From Pectobacterium versatile (GTDB lineage: Bacteria; Pseudomonadota; Gammaproteobacteria; Enterobacterales; Enterobacteriaceae), in assembly GCF_020166435.1 (NCBI RefSeq), contig NZ_JAINZP010000001.1, positions 496,001 to 560,000 on the forward strand: 64,000 nt of DNA, given 5' to 3'. Position 1 is the first letter of the stretch; the number at the start of each line of letters is the position of its first letter. A program made the position numbers and the translations under genes. The notes beneath the pieces were generated by a model. The model had not been told where the DNA came from, did not search any database, and worked only from the letters and a program-made list of their open reading frames with translations. Below, piece after piece: positions 25,593 to 34,981 of this stretch.

Positions 25593-26885
25593 GTGAAAAA
25601 GCCAGTTTTCCTTATTGCTACTGCACTTCTACTAGTTAGTTGCACGTCTAAACCACCGAGCTCGCTTGTCACCCCGTTCCCTCCTGCTAAGCAACCGCTG
25701 CCGACACAACTTCAGCAGCAGGAACCCATGCGCGGCGTTTGGTTGGCGACCGTTTCCCGTTTGGATTGGCCGCCGGTTGCATCCGTCAATGCCAGAAACC
25801 CAGCTATCCGCATGACTCAGCAGCAGGAAGCATTGAAAGGCAAGCTGGATAAATTAAAAAGCCTCGGCATCAATACTGTATTTTTCCAGGTTAAGCCTGA
25901 TGGTACTGCGCTCTGGCCTTCTAAAATATTGCCCTGGTCAGATATGTTAACGGGCAATATTGGTGAGGATCCGGGCTACGATCCGCTACAGTTCATGCTG
26001 GATGAAGCGCACAAACGCGGTATGAAAGTCCATGCCTGGTTTAATCCCTATCGCGTCTCCGTTAACACTAAGCCGTCAACCGTGGCGGAGCTCAATCGCA
26101 CCTTGTCGCAAAATCCGGCCAGCGTATTTGTGTTGCATCGTGACTGGATCCGCACGGCAGGCGATCGCTTTGTGCTCGACCCAGGCATCCCAGAAGCGCG
26201 AAACTGGATCACCAGTATCGTGGCCGAAGTCGTTGCGCGCTACCCGATTGACGGCGTGCAGTTTGATGACTACTTCTATGCTGAATCATCCGGTTCGATG
26301 CTTAACGATGGTGAGACTTTTAAGAAATATGGTCAGGGATTTGGCTCAAAGGCGGACTGGCGGCGGCATAATACACAGCTATTGATTGAACAGGTGTCGC
26401 GAACTATCAAGCAGTTGAAACCCGAGGTTGAATTTGGCGTCAGCCCAGCAGGCGTATGGCGTAACCGCTCACACGACGCGGCAGGCTCTGACACGCGAGG
26501 CGCGTCGGCTTACGATGAAGCTTATGCCGATACTCGCCTGTGGGTGCAGAAAGGGTTGCTGGATTACATTGCCCCGCAGATATACTGGCCCTTCGCGCGT
26601 GATGCGGCTCGCTATGACGTATTGGCAAAATGGTGGGCGGATGTGGTGAAGCCGACGAACACGCGCCTCTATATTGGCGTTGCATTGTATAAAGTGGGTG
26701 AACCTTCAAAGAATGAACCTGACTGGACGATAAATGGCGGCGTGCCGGAACTGAAAAAGCAGCTCGATTTGAACGAGTCTATGCCGCAAATTAACGGTAC
26801 GATTCTGTTCAGAGAAAACTATCTCAATCAACCACAGACCCAAGAAGCGGTTAATTACCTTAGAAATCGCTGGAATCCGATTTAA
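25593..26885 (+). CDS. digH: Divisome-localised glycosyl hydrolase DigH (YddW), lipoprotein
   Basis: GTG start. The first 20 residues are a lipoprotein signal (FLIATALLLVSC) with cysteine at the lipobox, so it is anchored in the envelope. The remaining 410 residues match E. coli DigH/YddW throughout, a GHL10-type (beta/alpha)8 glycoside hydrolase: MRGVWLATVSRLDWPP, TVFFQVKPDGTALWPSK, DGVQFDDYFY (acidic catalytic region) and YIAPQIYWPF. In E. coli it cleaves denuded peptidoglycan glycans and localises to the divisome. It is the first clearly ancestral gene to the right of the phage remnant. Confidence 0.95.
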   Translation: MKKPVFLIATALLLVSCTSKPPSSLVTPFPPAKQPLPTQLQQQEPMRGVWLATVSRLDWPPVASVNARNPAIRMTQQQEALKGKLDKLKSLGINTVFFQVKPDGTALWPSKILPWSDMLTGNIGEDPGYDPLQFMLDEAHKRGMKVHAWFNPYRVSVNTKPSTVAELNRTLSQNPASVFVLHRDWIRTAGDRFVLDPGIPEARNWITSIVAEVVARYPIDGVQFDDYFYAESSGSMLNDGETFKKYGQGFGSKADWRRHNTQLLIEQVSRTIKQLKPEVEFGVSPAGVWRNRSHDAAGSDTRGASAYDEAYADTRLWVQKGLLDYIAPQIYWPFARDAARYDVLAKWWADVVKPTNTRLYIGVALYKVGEPSKNEPDWTINGGVPELKKQLDLNESMPQINGTILFRENYLNQPQTQEAVNYLRNRWNPI

Positions 26886-26932
26886 CGAACTACAGAGGCT
26901 ACAAAACCTCTGCACCTTCCTCTGGTGCTGAT

Positions 26933-27268
26933 TCACGTCTGAATCAAGCGCTTAAATAATAATTGCTGAATATCTTGTCGGTGAGCAAGAAGAGCATGGA
27001 CGGTAACCAGATTATTTTCGATTGAATAGAGGACTCGATATCCTCCTGAAGTATTATATTCCCTGTATTTTCCGCACCCAATTTTCAACAGTTCTGGGCT
27101 GATCTGACAGCTCAAAGGAAACTGCAGGATTTTACTCTCAAATTGGTCCAGAATTTCATTGATCACTGGGCCGAGTTCTACGTCAACACGGCGGAGATGG
27201 CTGACAATATCGCTGATACAGACTCTAACCGTCGAGGTGTATTCTATCGTTACTCTCGGTTCTTCCAT
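26933..27268 (-). CDS. ParE/RelE-family toxin
   Basis: 111 residues with the ParE/RelE pattern: an N-terminal beta strand (RVTIEYTSTV), two helices (SDIVSHLRRVD, VINEILDQFESKI), and C-terminal strands GKYREYNTSGGYRVLYSIENNLVTVHALL with an Arg in YRVLY. Targets of the superfamily are DNA gyrase (ParE) or ribosome-bound mRNA (RelE); which applies is not decidable. The gene follows its antitoxin by 30 bp, in the usual order. Confidence 0.82.
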   Translation of the reverse strand: MEEPRVTIEYTSTVRVCISDIVSHLRRVDVELGPVINEILDQFESKILQFPLSCQISPELLKIGCGKYREYNTSGGYRVLYSIENNLVTVHALLAHRQDIQQLLFKRLIQT

Positions 27269-27298
27269 TTAGCGTCCCTTCCTGATGACATTGTCAGT

Positions 27299-27532
27299 TC
27301 AGAATTTCAGCCCATCCAGCAATTGCTTCCTGCTGAACACTTTTCTGTCAGCTTTGTCTTTCTCAGACAGCGTTAGAAGTTTCAGTAGTGCAATGGCATT
27401 TTCCCGTTCTTGCTGTTGATCGTAGGATTCAATAACGTAGGCAGGAACGCCATTCTGAGTCACCAGAATGGGTTCAGCGAGGTCAAGCGTGGCAGCGTTT
27501 TTCTTTATATAGCTAATCGTCTCGATCTTCAT
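27299..27532 (-). CDS. Phd/YefM-family antitoxin
   Basis: 77 residues: MKIETISYIKKNAATLDLAEPILVTQNGVPAYVIESYD is the Phd/YefM DNA-binding fold. The C-terminus (SRKQLLDGL) is the flexible toxin-neutralising part. GGAGGAAAG lies before the ATG. It should repress its own promoter through the inverted repeat just upstream. Confidence 0.85.
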   Translation of the reverse strand: MKIETISYIKKNAATLDLAEPILVTQNGVPAYVIESYDQQQERENAIALLKLLTLSEKDKADRKVFSRKQLLDGLKF

Positions 27533-27558
27533 GATGCTTTCCTCCTGATATCGATTCC

Positions 27559-27585
27559 AGTCTTAATTTAGTCTTTATATAGACT
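27559..27585 (-). promoter_or_regulatory. Operator of the toxin-antitoxin operon
   Basis: AGTCTTTATATAGACT (27570-27585) is a perfect inverted repeat with AGTCT/AGACT half-sites and a TATAT centre that could double as a -10 box. A third half-site AGTCT is at 27559. It lies 27-53 bp upstream of the antitoxin ATG. Phd/YefM proteins bind short palindromes of this type. Confidence 0.6.
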
Positions 27586-27944
27586 GAAAACAATATGTAA
27601 AGCATCATCATACTTCTCTCTTGTGGCTTTCTCTCTGATCGCTATAGCTAAACGTGCTGTTTACCCCTCTTATTGCCGCTTTTTTGGTTCAAGAATTCTG
27701 CAGTAGGAGGATTTTTTTTGCTTATTTAATAAGCATGTAAAATCCCCATGGCATCATGATTAGTAAGTAATTATTTAAGTTATTGATTTTTATGTGAAAA
27801 AATAAAAATTCCGAAACGAAATAAATTATTGAGTCGATGACTGAAAAACCCTATATTGGCCGCGTTTTTCTTATAGTAGTTACGTGTTTAATTCATTTAT
27901 TCAACTGTGGTTGCCTGCGAGCTCACGGTTGTAGGAGAGATATG
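27586..27944. other. Intergenic region upstream of dat
   Basis: AT-rich, with no gene I trust. An open frame continuous with dat begins at 27837 but lacks a ribosome site and reads as an unlikely hydrophobic leader, so I treat it as 5' untranslated region. AGGAG at 27933-27937 decides the dat start. Confidence 0.5.
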
Positions 27945-29327
27945 ATGACGGATAAAGTCCGTATTGACAGTTTAGGTGCGAATTCATTAAACGGAAACAA
28001 TGAAACCTATTTGGCAAGACAAGCTGAATTTGAATCGAACGTGAGGAGTTATCCACGCAAATTGCCTTTGGCAATTGCGAAAGCCGAAGGCGTGTGGATC
28101 ACCGATGTTGAGAATAATCAATATCTTGATTGTCTGGCCGGGGCGGGAACGCTGGCGCTTGGACATAACCATCCTGACGTGCTGCAAAGCATCCAACGTG
28201 TCATTACTAGCGGCTTGCCGTTACATACACTTGATCTGACAACGCCGTTGAAAGATCAGTTCTCTGAGTATCTGCTTTCCTTACTGCCTGGTCAGGGCAA
28301 AGAGTACTGCCTCCAGTTTACGGGCCCTTCTGGCGCCGATGCAGTCGAAGCCGCTCTGAAACTGGCAAAAAAATACACTGGTCGTGCTGGTGTGATCAGC
28401 TTCTCCGGTGGCTACCACGGCATGACGCATGGCGCGCTGTCGGTAACGGGTAACCTGTCACCGAAAGAAGCGGTCGACGGTATGATGCCTGAAGTCCAGT
28501 TTATGCCTTATCCGCATCAGTACCGCTGCCCGCTGGGTATTGGCGGTGAAGCGGGTGTGAAAGCATTAACCTACTACTTTGAAAACCTGATCAATGACGT
28601 TGAGAGTGGCGTACGCAAACCAGCAGCGGTAATTCTGGAAGCGGTTCAGGGTGAAGGCGGCGTTAACCCGGCACCTGTCGAGTGGTTGCAACGCATCCGT
28701 AAAGTCACGCAGGAACACGGTATTCTGCTGATCATCGACGAAGTGCAGGCGGGCTTTGCTCGTACCGGTAAATTCTTCGCCTTTGAACACGCTGGCATTG
28801 AGCCAGACATCATCGTTATGTCTAAAGCAGTGGGTGGCGGCTTGCCATTAGCCGTACTGGGTATCAAGAAGCAGTTCGATGCCTGGGCACCGGGTCACCA
28901 TACCGGTACCTTCCGCGGTAACCAATTGGCAATGGCAACTGGCCTGACGACGCTGAAGCACCTCAAAGACAATCAGGTAGCCAATAAAGTCGCTGAGCAA
29001 GGTGAATGGCTGAAAGCCAAACTGGCTGAGCTGCAAAAACGTTATCCGGTGATCGGTCACATTCGCGGTCTGGGATTAATGATCGGGATTGAGATTGTTA
29101 AGCCTAATGAAGCGCAGGATCACATGGGTTGCTACCCGGCTGACGGCGAGCTGTCTGCCCTGTTGCAGAAAAAATGCTTTGAAACGGGCCTGATTCTGGA
29201 GCGTGGTGGCCGTCATGGTTGCGTTCTGCGTCTGCTACCTTCCCTGCTGATCAGCAATGCTGAATTGGAAATCTTCCTGGATAAATTTGAAAACGCCCTG
29301 CTGTCTGCTGGCGTGAAGCCAGTCTGA
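27945..29327 (+). CDS. dat: L-2,4-diaminobutyrate:2-oxoglutarate aminotransferase
   Basis: I choose ATG 27945 (AGGAG 7 bp upstream; a second ATG directly before). The 460-residue class III aminotransferase has [58 protein letters not shown] and the Schiff-base Lys in [10 protein letters not shown]. It converts glutamate plus aspartate semialdehyde to L-2,4-diaminobutyrate and 2-oxoglutarate. The gene is followed after 9 bp by ddc; the pair makes 1,3-diaminopropane, as known from Acinetobacter, Vibrio and several enterobacteria. Confidence 0.93.
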   Translation: MTDKVRIDSLGANSLNGNNETYLARQAEFESNVRSYPRKLPLAIAKAEGVWITDVENNQYLDCLAGAGTLALGHNHPDVLQSIQRVITSGLPLHTLDLTTPLKDQFSEYLLSLLPGQGKEYCLQFTGPSGADAVEAALKLAKKYTGRAGVISFSGGYHGMTHGALSVTGNLSPKEAVDGMMPEVQFMPYPHQYRCPLGIGGEAGVKALTYYFENLINDVESGVRKPAAVILEAVQGEGGVNPAPVEWLQRIRKVTQEHGILLIIDEVQAGFARTGKFFAFEHAGIEPDIIVMSKAVGGGLPLAVLGIKKQFDAWAPGHHTGTFRGNQLAMATGLTTLKHLKDNQVANKVAEQGEWLKAKLAELQKRYPVIGHIRGLGLMIGIEIVKPNEAQDHMGCYPADGELSALLQKKCFETGLILERGGRHGCVLRLLPSLLISNAELEIFLDKFENALLSAGVKPV

Positions 29328-29336
29328 GTGGAGCGA

Positions 29337-30848
29337 ATGACCACGATGTCCCAATTAGTGAAAACAGAAGCAGTGGAAACAAAAATCAACCCGATTCTGG
29401 CCTCCTCGGCACAAAGCATAGAGGCCTATCAGGACGCGATTACGCAGAGTAGTCAAGCCGTCATGCAGTGGCTGCAACAGCCTGAGATGTATCAGGGGAA
29501 AACTGTTGCTGAACTGCGTGAGCGCATCACGCTGGATTTTAATCCTCAGGGCCTAGGTAACCAGGCCGCTATCGAGCGTGCGATCGAGTACTTTTTGAAA
29601 GACAGCCTGTCGGTGCATCACCCACAGTGCGTCGCTCACCTGCACTGCCCAAGTTTGGTGGTCAGTCAGGCGGCGGAAGTCTTGATTAATGCCACGAACC
29701 AGAGCATGGACTCCTGGGATCAAAGCCCATCTGCGACCATCATCGAGATGAAGCTGATTGAGTGGCTGCGTACTCAGGTTGGCTACCAATCTAGTGACGC
29801 TGGCGTGTTCACCAGTGGTGGCACCCAGAGTAACCTGATGGGGTTGATGCTGGCGCGTGATGCCTTCTTTGCCCGTCAGGGACATTCGATCCAGCAAGAT
29901 GGATTGGTTGGTAACCTGAAGAAAATTAAAGTGTTCTGTTCTGAAAATGCCCATTTCTCGGTGCAAAAGAACATGGCTTTACTGGGGCTGGGTTATCAAT
30001 GCGTTACGCTGGTGAAAACCGATCGCTTCGCGCGGATGGATCTGAACGATTTAGCAGAGAAAGTGGCGCTGGCCAAGGCTAACGGCGAGCAGATTCTGGC
30101 GATTGTGGCGACGGCAGGTACCACGGATGCCGGTGCGATTGATCCTTTACGGGCGATTGCAACACTGGCGGCAGAACACCAGATTTGGGTACACGTTGAT
30201 GCAGCCTGGGGCGGCGCACTGCTGCTGTCAGAGAAGTATCGCGATTATCTGGACGGCATTGAGTTGGTGGATTCCATCACGTTGGATTTCCACAAACAAT
30301 TCTTCCAGACCATCAGCTGCGGCGCTTTCTTGTTGAAAGAAGCTCGCCACTATGAGCTGATGCGCTATCAAGCGGCTTACCTGAACTCTGAGTTCGATGA
30401 AGCACAGGGCGTCCCTAATCTGGTGTCGAAATCATTGCAGACAACGCGTCGTTTTGATGCGTTGAAACTGTGGATGGGTCTGGAAGCATTAGGCCAACAG
30501 CAGTACGCCGCGATCATCGATCACGGCGTTACGCTGGCACAGCAGGTTGCACAGTATGTGGATGGACATGTTTCACTGGAATTGGTGATGCAGCCACAGC
30601 TGGCAAGCGTTCTGTTCCGTTTCCGCCCGCAACAGCTGGCGACAGCGGATGATGCGATTATCGCTTTGCTGAACCAACGCATTGGCGATGCATTGTTGGA
30701 ATCAGGTCGTGCCAACGTAGGCGTCACCGAATTTAACGGTGTTACCTGCCTGAAACTGACGCTACTGAACCCAACGGTCAGCCTGGACGACGTCAAAGTT
30801 CTGCTGGCACTGGTTGAAAGCACGGCACAGCCTCTGCTGACCGCGTAA
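29337..30848 (+). CDS. ddc: L-2,4-diaminobutyrate decarboxylase
   Basis: Start at ATG 29337 (GGAG 3 bp upstream; GTG 29328 and ATG 29346 are alternatives). About 503 residues of the group II PLP decarboxylase family: FTSGGTQSNLMGLMLARD, HVDAAWGGALL and the PLP lysine in DFHKQFFQ. It decarboxylates 2,4-diaminobutyrate to 1,3-diaminopropane, a polyamine that in related bacteria affects biofilm, motility and siderophore synthesis. A terminator follows, so dat-ddc is a two-gene operon. Confidence 0.93.
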   Translation: MTTMSQLVKTEAVETKINPILASSAQSIEAYQDAITQSSQAVMQWLQQPEMYQGKTVAELRERITLDFNPQGLGNQAAIERAIEYFLKDSLSVHHPQCVAHLHCPSLVVSQAAEVLINATNQSMDSWDQSPSATIIEMKLIEWLRTQVGYQSSDAGVFTSGGTQSNLMGLMLARDAFFARQGHSIQQDGLVGNLKKIKVFCSENAHFSVQKNMALLGLGYQCVTLVKTDRFARMDLNDLAEKVALAKANGEQILAIVATAGTTDAGAIDPLRAIATLAAEHQIWVHVDAAWGGALLLSEKYRDYLDGIELVDSITLDFHKQFFQTISCGAFLLKEARHYELMRYQAAYLNSEFDEAQGVPNLVSKSLQTTRRFDALKLWMGLEALGQQQYAAIIDHGVTLAQQVAQYVDGHVSLELVMQPQLASVLFRFRPQQLATADDAIIALLNQRIGDALLESGRANVGVTEFNGVTCLKLTLLNPTVSLDDVKVLLALVESTAQPLLTA

Positions 30849-30871
30849 TCCCCCTACTTTACCGCACGGTG

Positions 30872-30908
30872 AAAAGCCGATAACACTTAACAGGTTATCG
30901 GCTTTTTT
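30872..30908 (+). terminator. Terminator of dat-ddc
   Basis: Stem AAAAGCCGATAAC / GTTATCGGCTTTTT with a 9-base loop and a T-run, 23 bp after the ddc stop. Confidence 0.9.
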
Positions 30909-30959
30909 ATTACTGAGTTTTCTGACCGTATTATTGCACCGGCATACGGAATAAATAGA

Positions 30960-31345
30960 AACACTAGAATCGCTAACGGCGCGAACGGTATTACTCTCTT
31001 CTTTATCCTAACGGCATTAACGCTGTGGGTTCACTATCTACTCGCCCCTCAACCTGAATTTATTATCAGTACGCCCGTCATCATCAGTTTGATTCTCGCC
31101 GCTGGTGCTATGGGGTTTGGTTACGCGGCGTGGAATATCGGTATTCTGCACGGTAATGTACCGTTCTGGCGACCGCGTCTTATTTCATTCCCGTCATTTC
31201 CGCTGCGCTTGCGGCATTTATTCTCAACTCGACGTTAACCGTTGTTTTCTGGCAAGGTGCGGTAATGGTTAGTCTGGGATCGCTGCTGTGTTGGTGGTCT
31301 ACCCGCTCCGCTACATTGAAAAATGTCTCGGAGCAGGCCAATTAA
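30960..31345 (+). pseudogene. yddG: Remnant of yddG (aromatic amino-acid exporter, DMT family)
   Basis: Two reading phases together give the C-terminal third of YddG: LTLWVHYLLAPQPEFIIS, AAGAMGFGYAAWNIGILHGN in one phase, then AALAAFILNSTLTVVFWQGA and SLGSLLCWW in another. A frameshift or small deletion lies near 31165-31185, and the N-terminal ~150-190 residues are missing. YddG in E. coli is an EamA-type exporter near this terminus region. Confidence 0.75.
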
Positions 31346-31366
31346 TGCGCCAGGATGCGGGGAATA

Positions 31367-31597
31367 TTAATAAGAATATCCCGGCTTTTTCGGCAACGTA
31401 TTCAACTGCGGTTTGATGAATGGGTCGTAAACGTCATCTTTCCAGCGCTCCGGCTGGATTTCGTTTAACGCGACAGAAAGTGATTCGTCGGAAGAACCGA
31501 AATGCTTTTTCAGAACCGAAGCAAGATCTTCCGCGACGGCTTTCTTCTCTTCTTCAGACAGGTTCCTTGGGAAGTGTTTGACATCAATATGGGGCAT
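31367..31597 (-). CDS. pptA: 4-oxalocrotonate tautomerase family protein PptA (YdcE)
   Basis: A 76-residue tautomerase with catalytic Pro directly after the initiator Met (MPHIDVKHFPR). The C-terminal KKPGYSY is as in E. coli PptA. The active site uses the N-terminal proline as base; the native substrate is unknown, though phenylpyruvate tautomerisation is measured for the E. coli protein. AAAGGACCATTCC precedes the ATG. Confidence 0.9.
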   Translation of the reverse strand: MPHIDVKHFPRNLSEEEKKAVAEDLASVLKKHFGSSDESLSVALNEIQPERWKDDVYDPFIKPQLNTLPKKPGYSY

Positions 31598-31807
31598 GGA
31601 ATGGTCCTTTTCAGTGCTGAAACAGCATGTTGGTTAAGATAGCCAGTTAGTTAAGATAGCTAGTGTGCATGAAGACGGCAATAGGGTTGTTCACCCGATG
31701 ATAAACAATCCGTTTGAGACAAATTGGCCTAAACTCATCGAAATGTGTCATTCAGGCCACTGTTAGCGATCTGCCAGATTCTTATACTGCTTCTGTTTGG
31801 CGCGTAA

Positions 31808-32401
31808 CAGCGCTGCACATATATTTTTGTAATATCTCCTGAAGAACGAGGTTTTTACTATGCGATGCAATATCGGTTTATTAATGGTAATTTAGGCTAT
31901 ATTGGTTTGCAGCCGAGAGGTAAAGACTCCGGTTTGGCTATATTCTCTGTATTTGGCAGTGGCGTGAAGCCAATAGCCCCACACTGTACGGGCTCGGCGG
32001 ATGGTGGAGAAGGCTCCAGTTGCTCAAAAACGATAAATTTAGTTTTTGGACATAAATATAATTTAACCGTCAAGAGAGATGATAAAAACGATAAAGTATG
32101 GAGAGGATATGTGGAGGATACAGTAACTGGTGAAATCAATGAAATAGGGGCATGGCAACCTAGAGATGGTTCAGAAGGAATAAAAAATTCCGAGGTTGGC
32201 TTTGTGGAATATTACCCTCAAATTAATTCTTGCTCGAAGATACCATATACAAGCGTATTCTTTGGTTCCCCCGTGTCAAATTCATATATATCAGGAACGC
32301 TAAAAAAACCCTACACCTACGGGAAATGTAAAGAATTTGTTGATTTTAATACAGAGGAAAGTACTGGTGGCTGGGACATTACTCTAAAAGGAATAAAATA
32401 A
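31808..32401 (+). pseudogene. DUF3472-like protein, N-terminally truncated
   Basis: The reading frame is open from 31808. Its likely coding part begins before the first ATG at 31865: ISPEERGFYYAMQYRF flows into INGNLGYIGLQPRGKDSGLAIFSVFGSG, which resembles the start of DUF3472 domains. The following region (VWRGYVEDTVTGEINEIGAW, VEYYPQINSCSKIPYTSVFFG) is also typical. No signal peptide or ribosome site remains, so the 5' end was probably lost. The function of the family is unknown, perhaps carbohydrate-related and secreted. AT-rich relative to its neighbours. Confidence 0.55.
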
Positions 32402-32523
32402 TAAATAATGGCCGCACATTAAAAGTGCGGCTGCTTCTGTAGCCATGTTCAAATGAAGATGCTCTATTTATTCACTGTACGACAGCCTGCGGGCAAAGGG
32501 GATCTTAGAGTGTCATAACGGAG

Positions 32524-32682
32524 ATTAGTGATTAATTAGTATATAAATGGCCATTTAAAATGTCCGCTTAAAGGTGTTTACTGTTCCATTACTCCCCAAC
32601 TCCCCCTATGAAAAAAATAGTTTGAGATCTTTTTCTGTGCAGTTTAAACAGCATTTTAGCGTGAGCCCGACCGGCTGGAATA
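32524..32682 (+). repeat. Left arm of a 159-bp perfect inverted repeat
   Basis: Reads identically to the reverse complement of 33551-33709. It contains TCCATTACTCCCCAACTCCCCC and TTAATTAGTATATAAATGG. It lies in the gap after the DUF3472-like gene and carries no gene of its own. It may be one copy of a small non-autonomous element or the arm produced by an inversion-duplication. Confidence 0.85.
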
Positions 32683-32917
32683 AAACGTTTCAGGATAAAA
32701 GTCGTACACGCTGATGTTCATCAGTCCGTCAGAGAATAGCCATATCATTATATTATTGGTGAAGATATGTATCACCGCCTATCCTTTAAATGTGACTATA
32801 ATCACATTCATCAATACCACGGACACAACACCTCACTGACAGATACGCCCCTTTCTGACTAACGTTAATCGCCCTCGTGACACTCTGTTTATGTTTATCC
32901 ACGAACATGGAGAACCC

Positions 32918-33550
32918 ATGTAAACGCGTAATACGAAGCTGATTATCTTCAGCGATCTCGACGGATCGTTGCTCGATCATGAGACTTATCGGTGGGATGC
33001 CGCGAAACCGTGGCTGACGCGGCTGGCGTTCCACTGATTATCACCACCAGTAAAACGGCGGCTGAAGTTGAGCCCTTACAGCGGGCGCTCGGGCTGGAAC
33101 CGTATCCCTATATTGCGGAAAACGGTGCCATTGCCGTGCTACCGCCGACATGGCAATCACATCCTGATTATCCAAGGAAGCGGATTGGCATGGAATATTC
33201 TGTTATCCGTGCTCGGTTGGCTCAGTTGCGCGCATCCGGTTTCCGCTTCAAAGGCTTTGGCGATATGAACAGCGAGGAAATAGCAGAGATGACGGGGTTA
33301 ACCGTGCAAGATGCCCGACGAGCACAACAGCGTGAAGGCTCTGAACCGCTGCTGTGGCTGGACGAGCAAAATGCCCTACCGCGCTTCTGCCAGTTATTGG
33401 CAGACGCAGGCCTGTCTCTGACGCAAGGTGGCCGCTTCTATCACGTCATGAGTGCTCAAACGAGTAAGGGATTTACGACAAACTGGATAAAAACACAGTA
33501 TATCGAGAAGTGTGACACTGACATCACAACGCTTGGTCTGGGAGACGGCC
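32918..33550 (+). pseudogene. Glucosyl/mannosyl-3-phosphoglycerate phosphatase (YedP/MpgP family), disrupted
   Basis: ATG at 32918 with GGAG upstream, but codon 2 is TAA. After it the frame reads [20 protein letters not shown] (HAD motif I DxDGSLL) and [12 protein letters not shown] frameshift near 33010 follows, and the second phase continues [32 protein letters not shown], and so on. The protein is then cut at GLGDG (HAD motif IV region) by the 159-bp repeat at 33551. Three independent lesions make it a clear pseudogene. Such phosphatases dephosphorylate glucosyl- or mannosyl-3-phosphoglycerate to the compatible solute. Confidence 0.8.
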
Positions 33551-33709
33551 TATTCCAGCCGGTCGGGCTCACGCTAAAATGCTGTTTAAACTGCACAGAA
33601 AAAGATCTCAAACTATTTTTTTCATAGGGGGAGTTGGGGAGTAATGGAACAGTAAACACCTTTAAGCGGACATTTTAAATGGCCATTTATATACTAATTA
33701 ATCACTAAT
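33551..33709 (-). repeat. Right arm of a 159-bp perfect inverted repeat
   Basis: Exact reverse complement of 32524-32682. Its left edge cuts the phosphatase pseudogene and its right edge abuts the truncated gpgS, so the two arms and the ~870 bp between them sit at a rearrangement junction. Confidence 0.85.
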
Positions 33710-33721
33710 AAATTTTTCTCT

Positions 33722-34672
33722 CGGTTGCCGCACCGACATCGCATTCTATGGAACGATGGTCCGCGCCTGAAAGCACTCAGCGACGAACTGGCAGAAAAGT
33801 CGCTGGCACCGGAGGAACCCGGCAAGGGCCGGAATGTCTGGTTTTGTGTCGGCTACACGCTGGCATCGCGTCGTTCTTCCTGTGTCGCCCTACACGATTG
33901 TGACATTGTCACCTATGACCGGGCAATGCTGGCCCGCCTGCTCTATCCCGTGGCAAATCCGCACTTTAATTATGATTTCTGCAAAGGCTATTACGCCCGT
34001 GTTGCAGAGGGAAAACTGAATGGCCGCGTGGGGCGTCTGCTGGTTTACCCGTTACTGAAATCGCTGCAAAAGGTCTACGGCAATTCCGACTATCTGGATT
34101 ACATGCGCAGCTACCGTTATCCGCTTTCCGGCGAGTTTGCAATGCGCCCCACCATTCTGAACAACCTGCGTATCCCGAGCGATTGGGGACTGGAAATTGG
34201 CGTGCTGTCAGAAATCTATCGCGGAACCGCAATCCGCCGCATTTGTCAGGTGGATATCGCGGATCGCTATGACCATAAACATCAGCCGATGTCTGAAGAT
34301 GATCCAAACGCGGGATTGCAACGTATGGCGGGTGACATCACAAAAGCGCTGTATCACAAGCTGGTGATTCTCGGCGTGAATATCACCACGGACTCTTTCC
34401 GCGTCCTGCGGGCGACCTACTACCGGACCGCGCTTGATATGATTGATGCTTTCGAACATGACGCACGCATGAATGGCCTGAGTTTCGACCGCCATAAAGA
34501 GGAGTCGGCGGTGGAGCTATTTTCGGATGTGATTACCTTTTCTGGCCATGCCTATAGCGATGTCCTGGGGGATAAACCGTTTGTGCCGAGCTGGAACCGC
34601 GTGCAGTCTGCGTTTCCCGATATTCTTGAGCGGTTATATGCAGCGGTAGAAGCCGATAATCAAGAAACGTGA
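33722..34672 (+). pseudogene. gpgS: Glucosyl-3-phosphoglycerate synthase, N-terminus deleted
   Basis: About 316 codons match the C-terminal three quarters of GpgS: HRILWNDGPRLKAL, GKGRNVWFCVGYTLAS, the metal/nucleotide DxD-like HDCDIVTYD, NFYDFCKGYYARV-like NYDFCKGYYAR, and GLEIGVLSEIYRG. The first ~100-130 residues with the start of the UDP-glucose-binding fold are missing; the frame opens immediately after the 159-bp repeat. GpgS makes glucosyl-3-phosphoglycerate for the osmolyte glucosylglycerate, described in soft-rot bacteria. With both this gene and the phosphatase broken, the pathway is lost here. Confidence 0.78.
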
Positions 34673-34981
34673 TGCCCTCTGCTATGCACTCGCTATCTCA
34701 TAGGGCAAACGCATCATGATGCATCATTGCATGTGTCATAGTGGGTCTCTTGCATAAGTAATTCATATCATTAGATTTAATCACCTGATGAATCAACCAG
34801 TTTTTCTTACCATTAATCAGCGCATCAGAAAGCGCAGCATTTCCCGCCAGACGGGCATGCTTGCCGTAAGAAAATATTATTTCACCTATTTGACAAGGTA
34901 TTAGCGTTCCATCGATTAAGGAAGTTGGCGCGTTTTATGCTTTAGCTCTCCTGTCATTATGTAACTAAGGAGAGTGTTTTG
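34673..34981. other. Intergenic region before the HisC-like gene
   Basis: Nothing convincing. A minus-strand frame with some protein-like character (SYGKHARLAGNAALSDALI) spans about 34684-34900, but it has no start codon and I do not recognise it. AAGGAG at 34967 is the ribosome site for the next gene. Confidence 0.4.

Noticed and set aside
27837-27944. N-terminal extension of dat
   Set aside because: The reading frame is open but lacks a ribosome site; AGGAG before 27945 and the conserved N-terminus of Dat argue for the shorter form.
34684-34900. Minus-strand protein-like frame before the HisC-like gene
   Set aside because: No start codon, no ribosome site and no family recognised; kept only as a remark.
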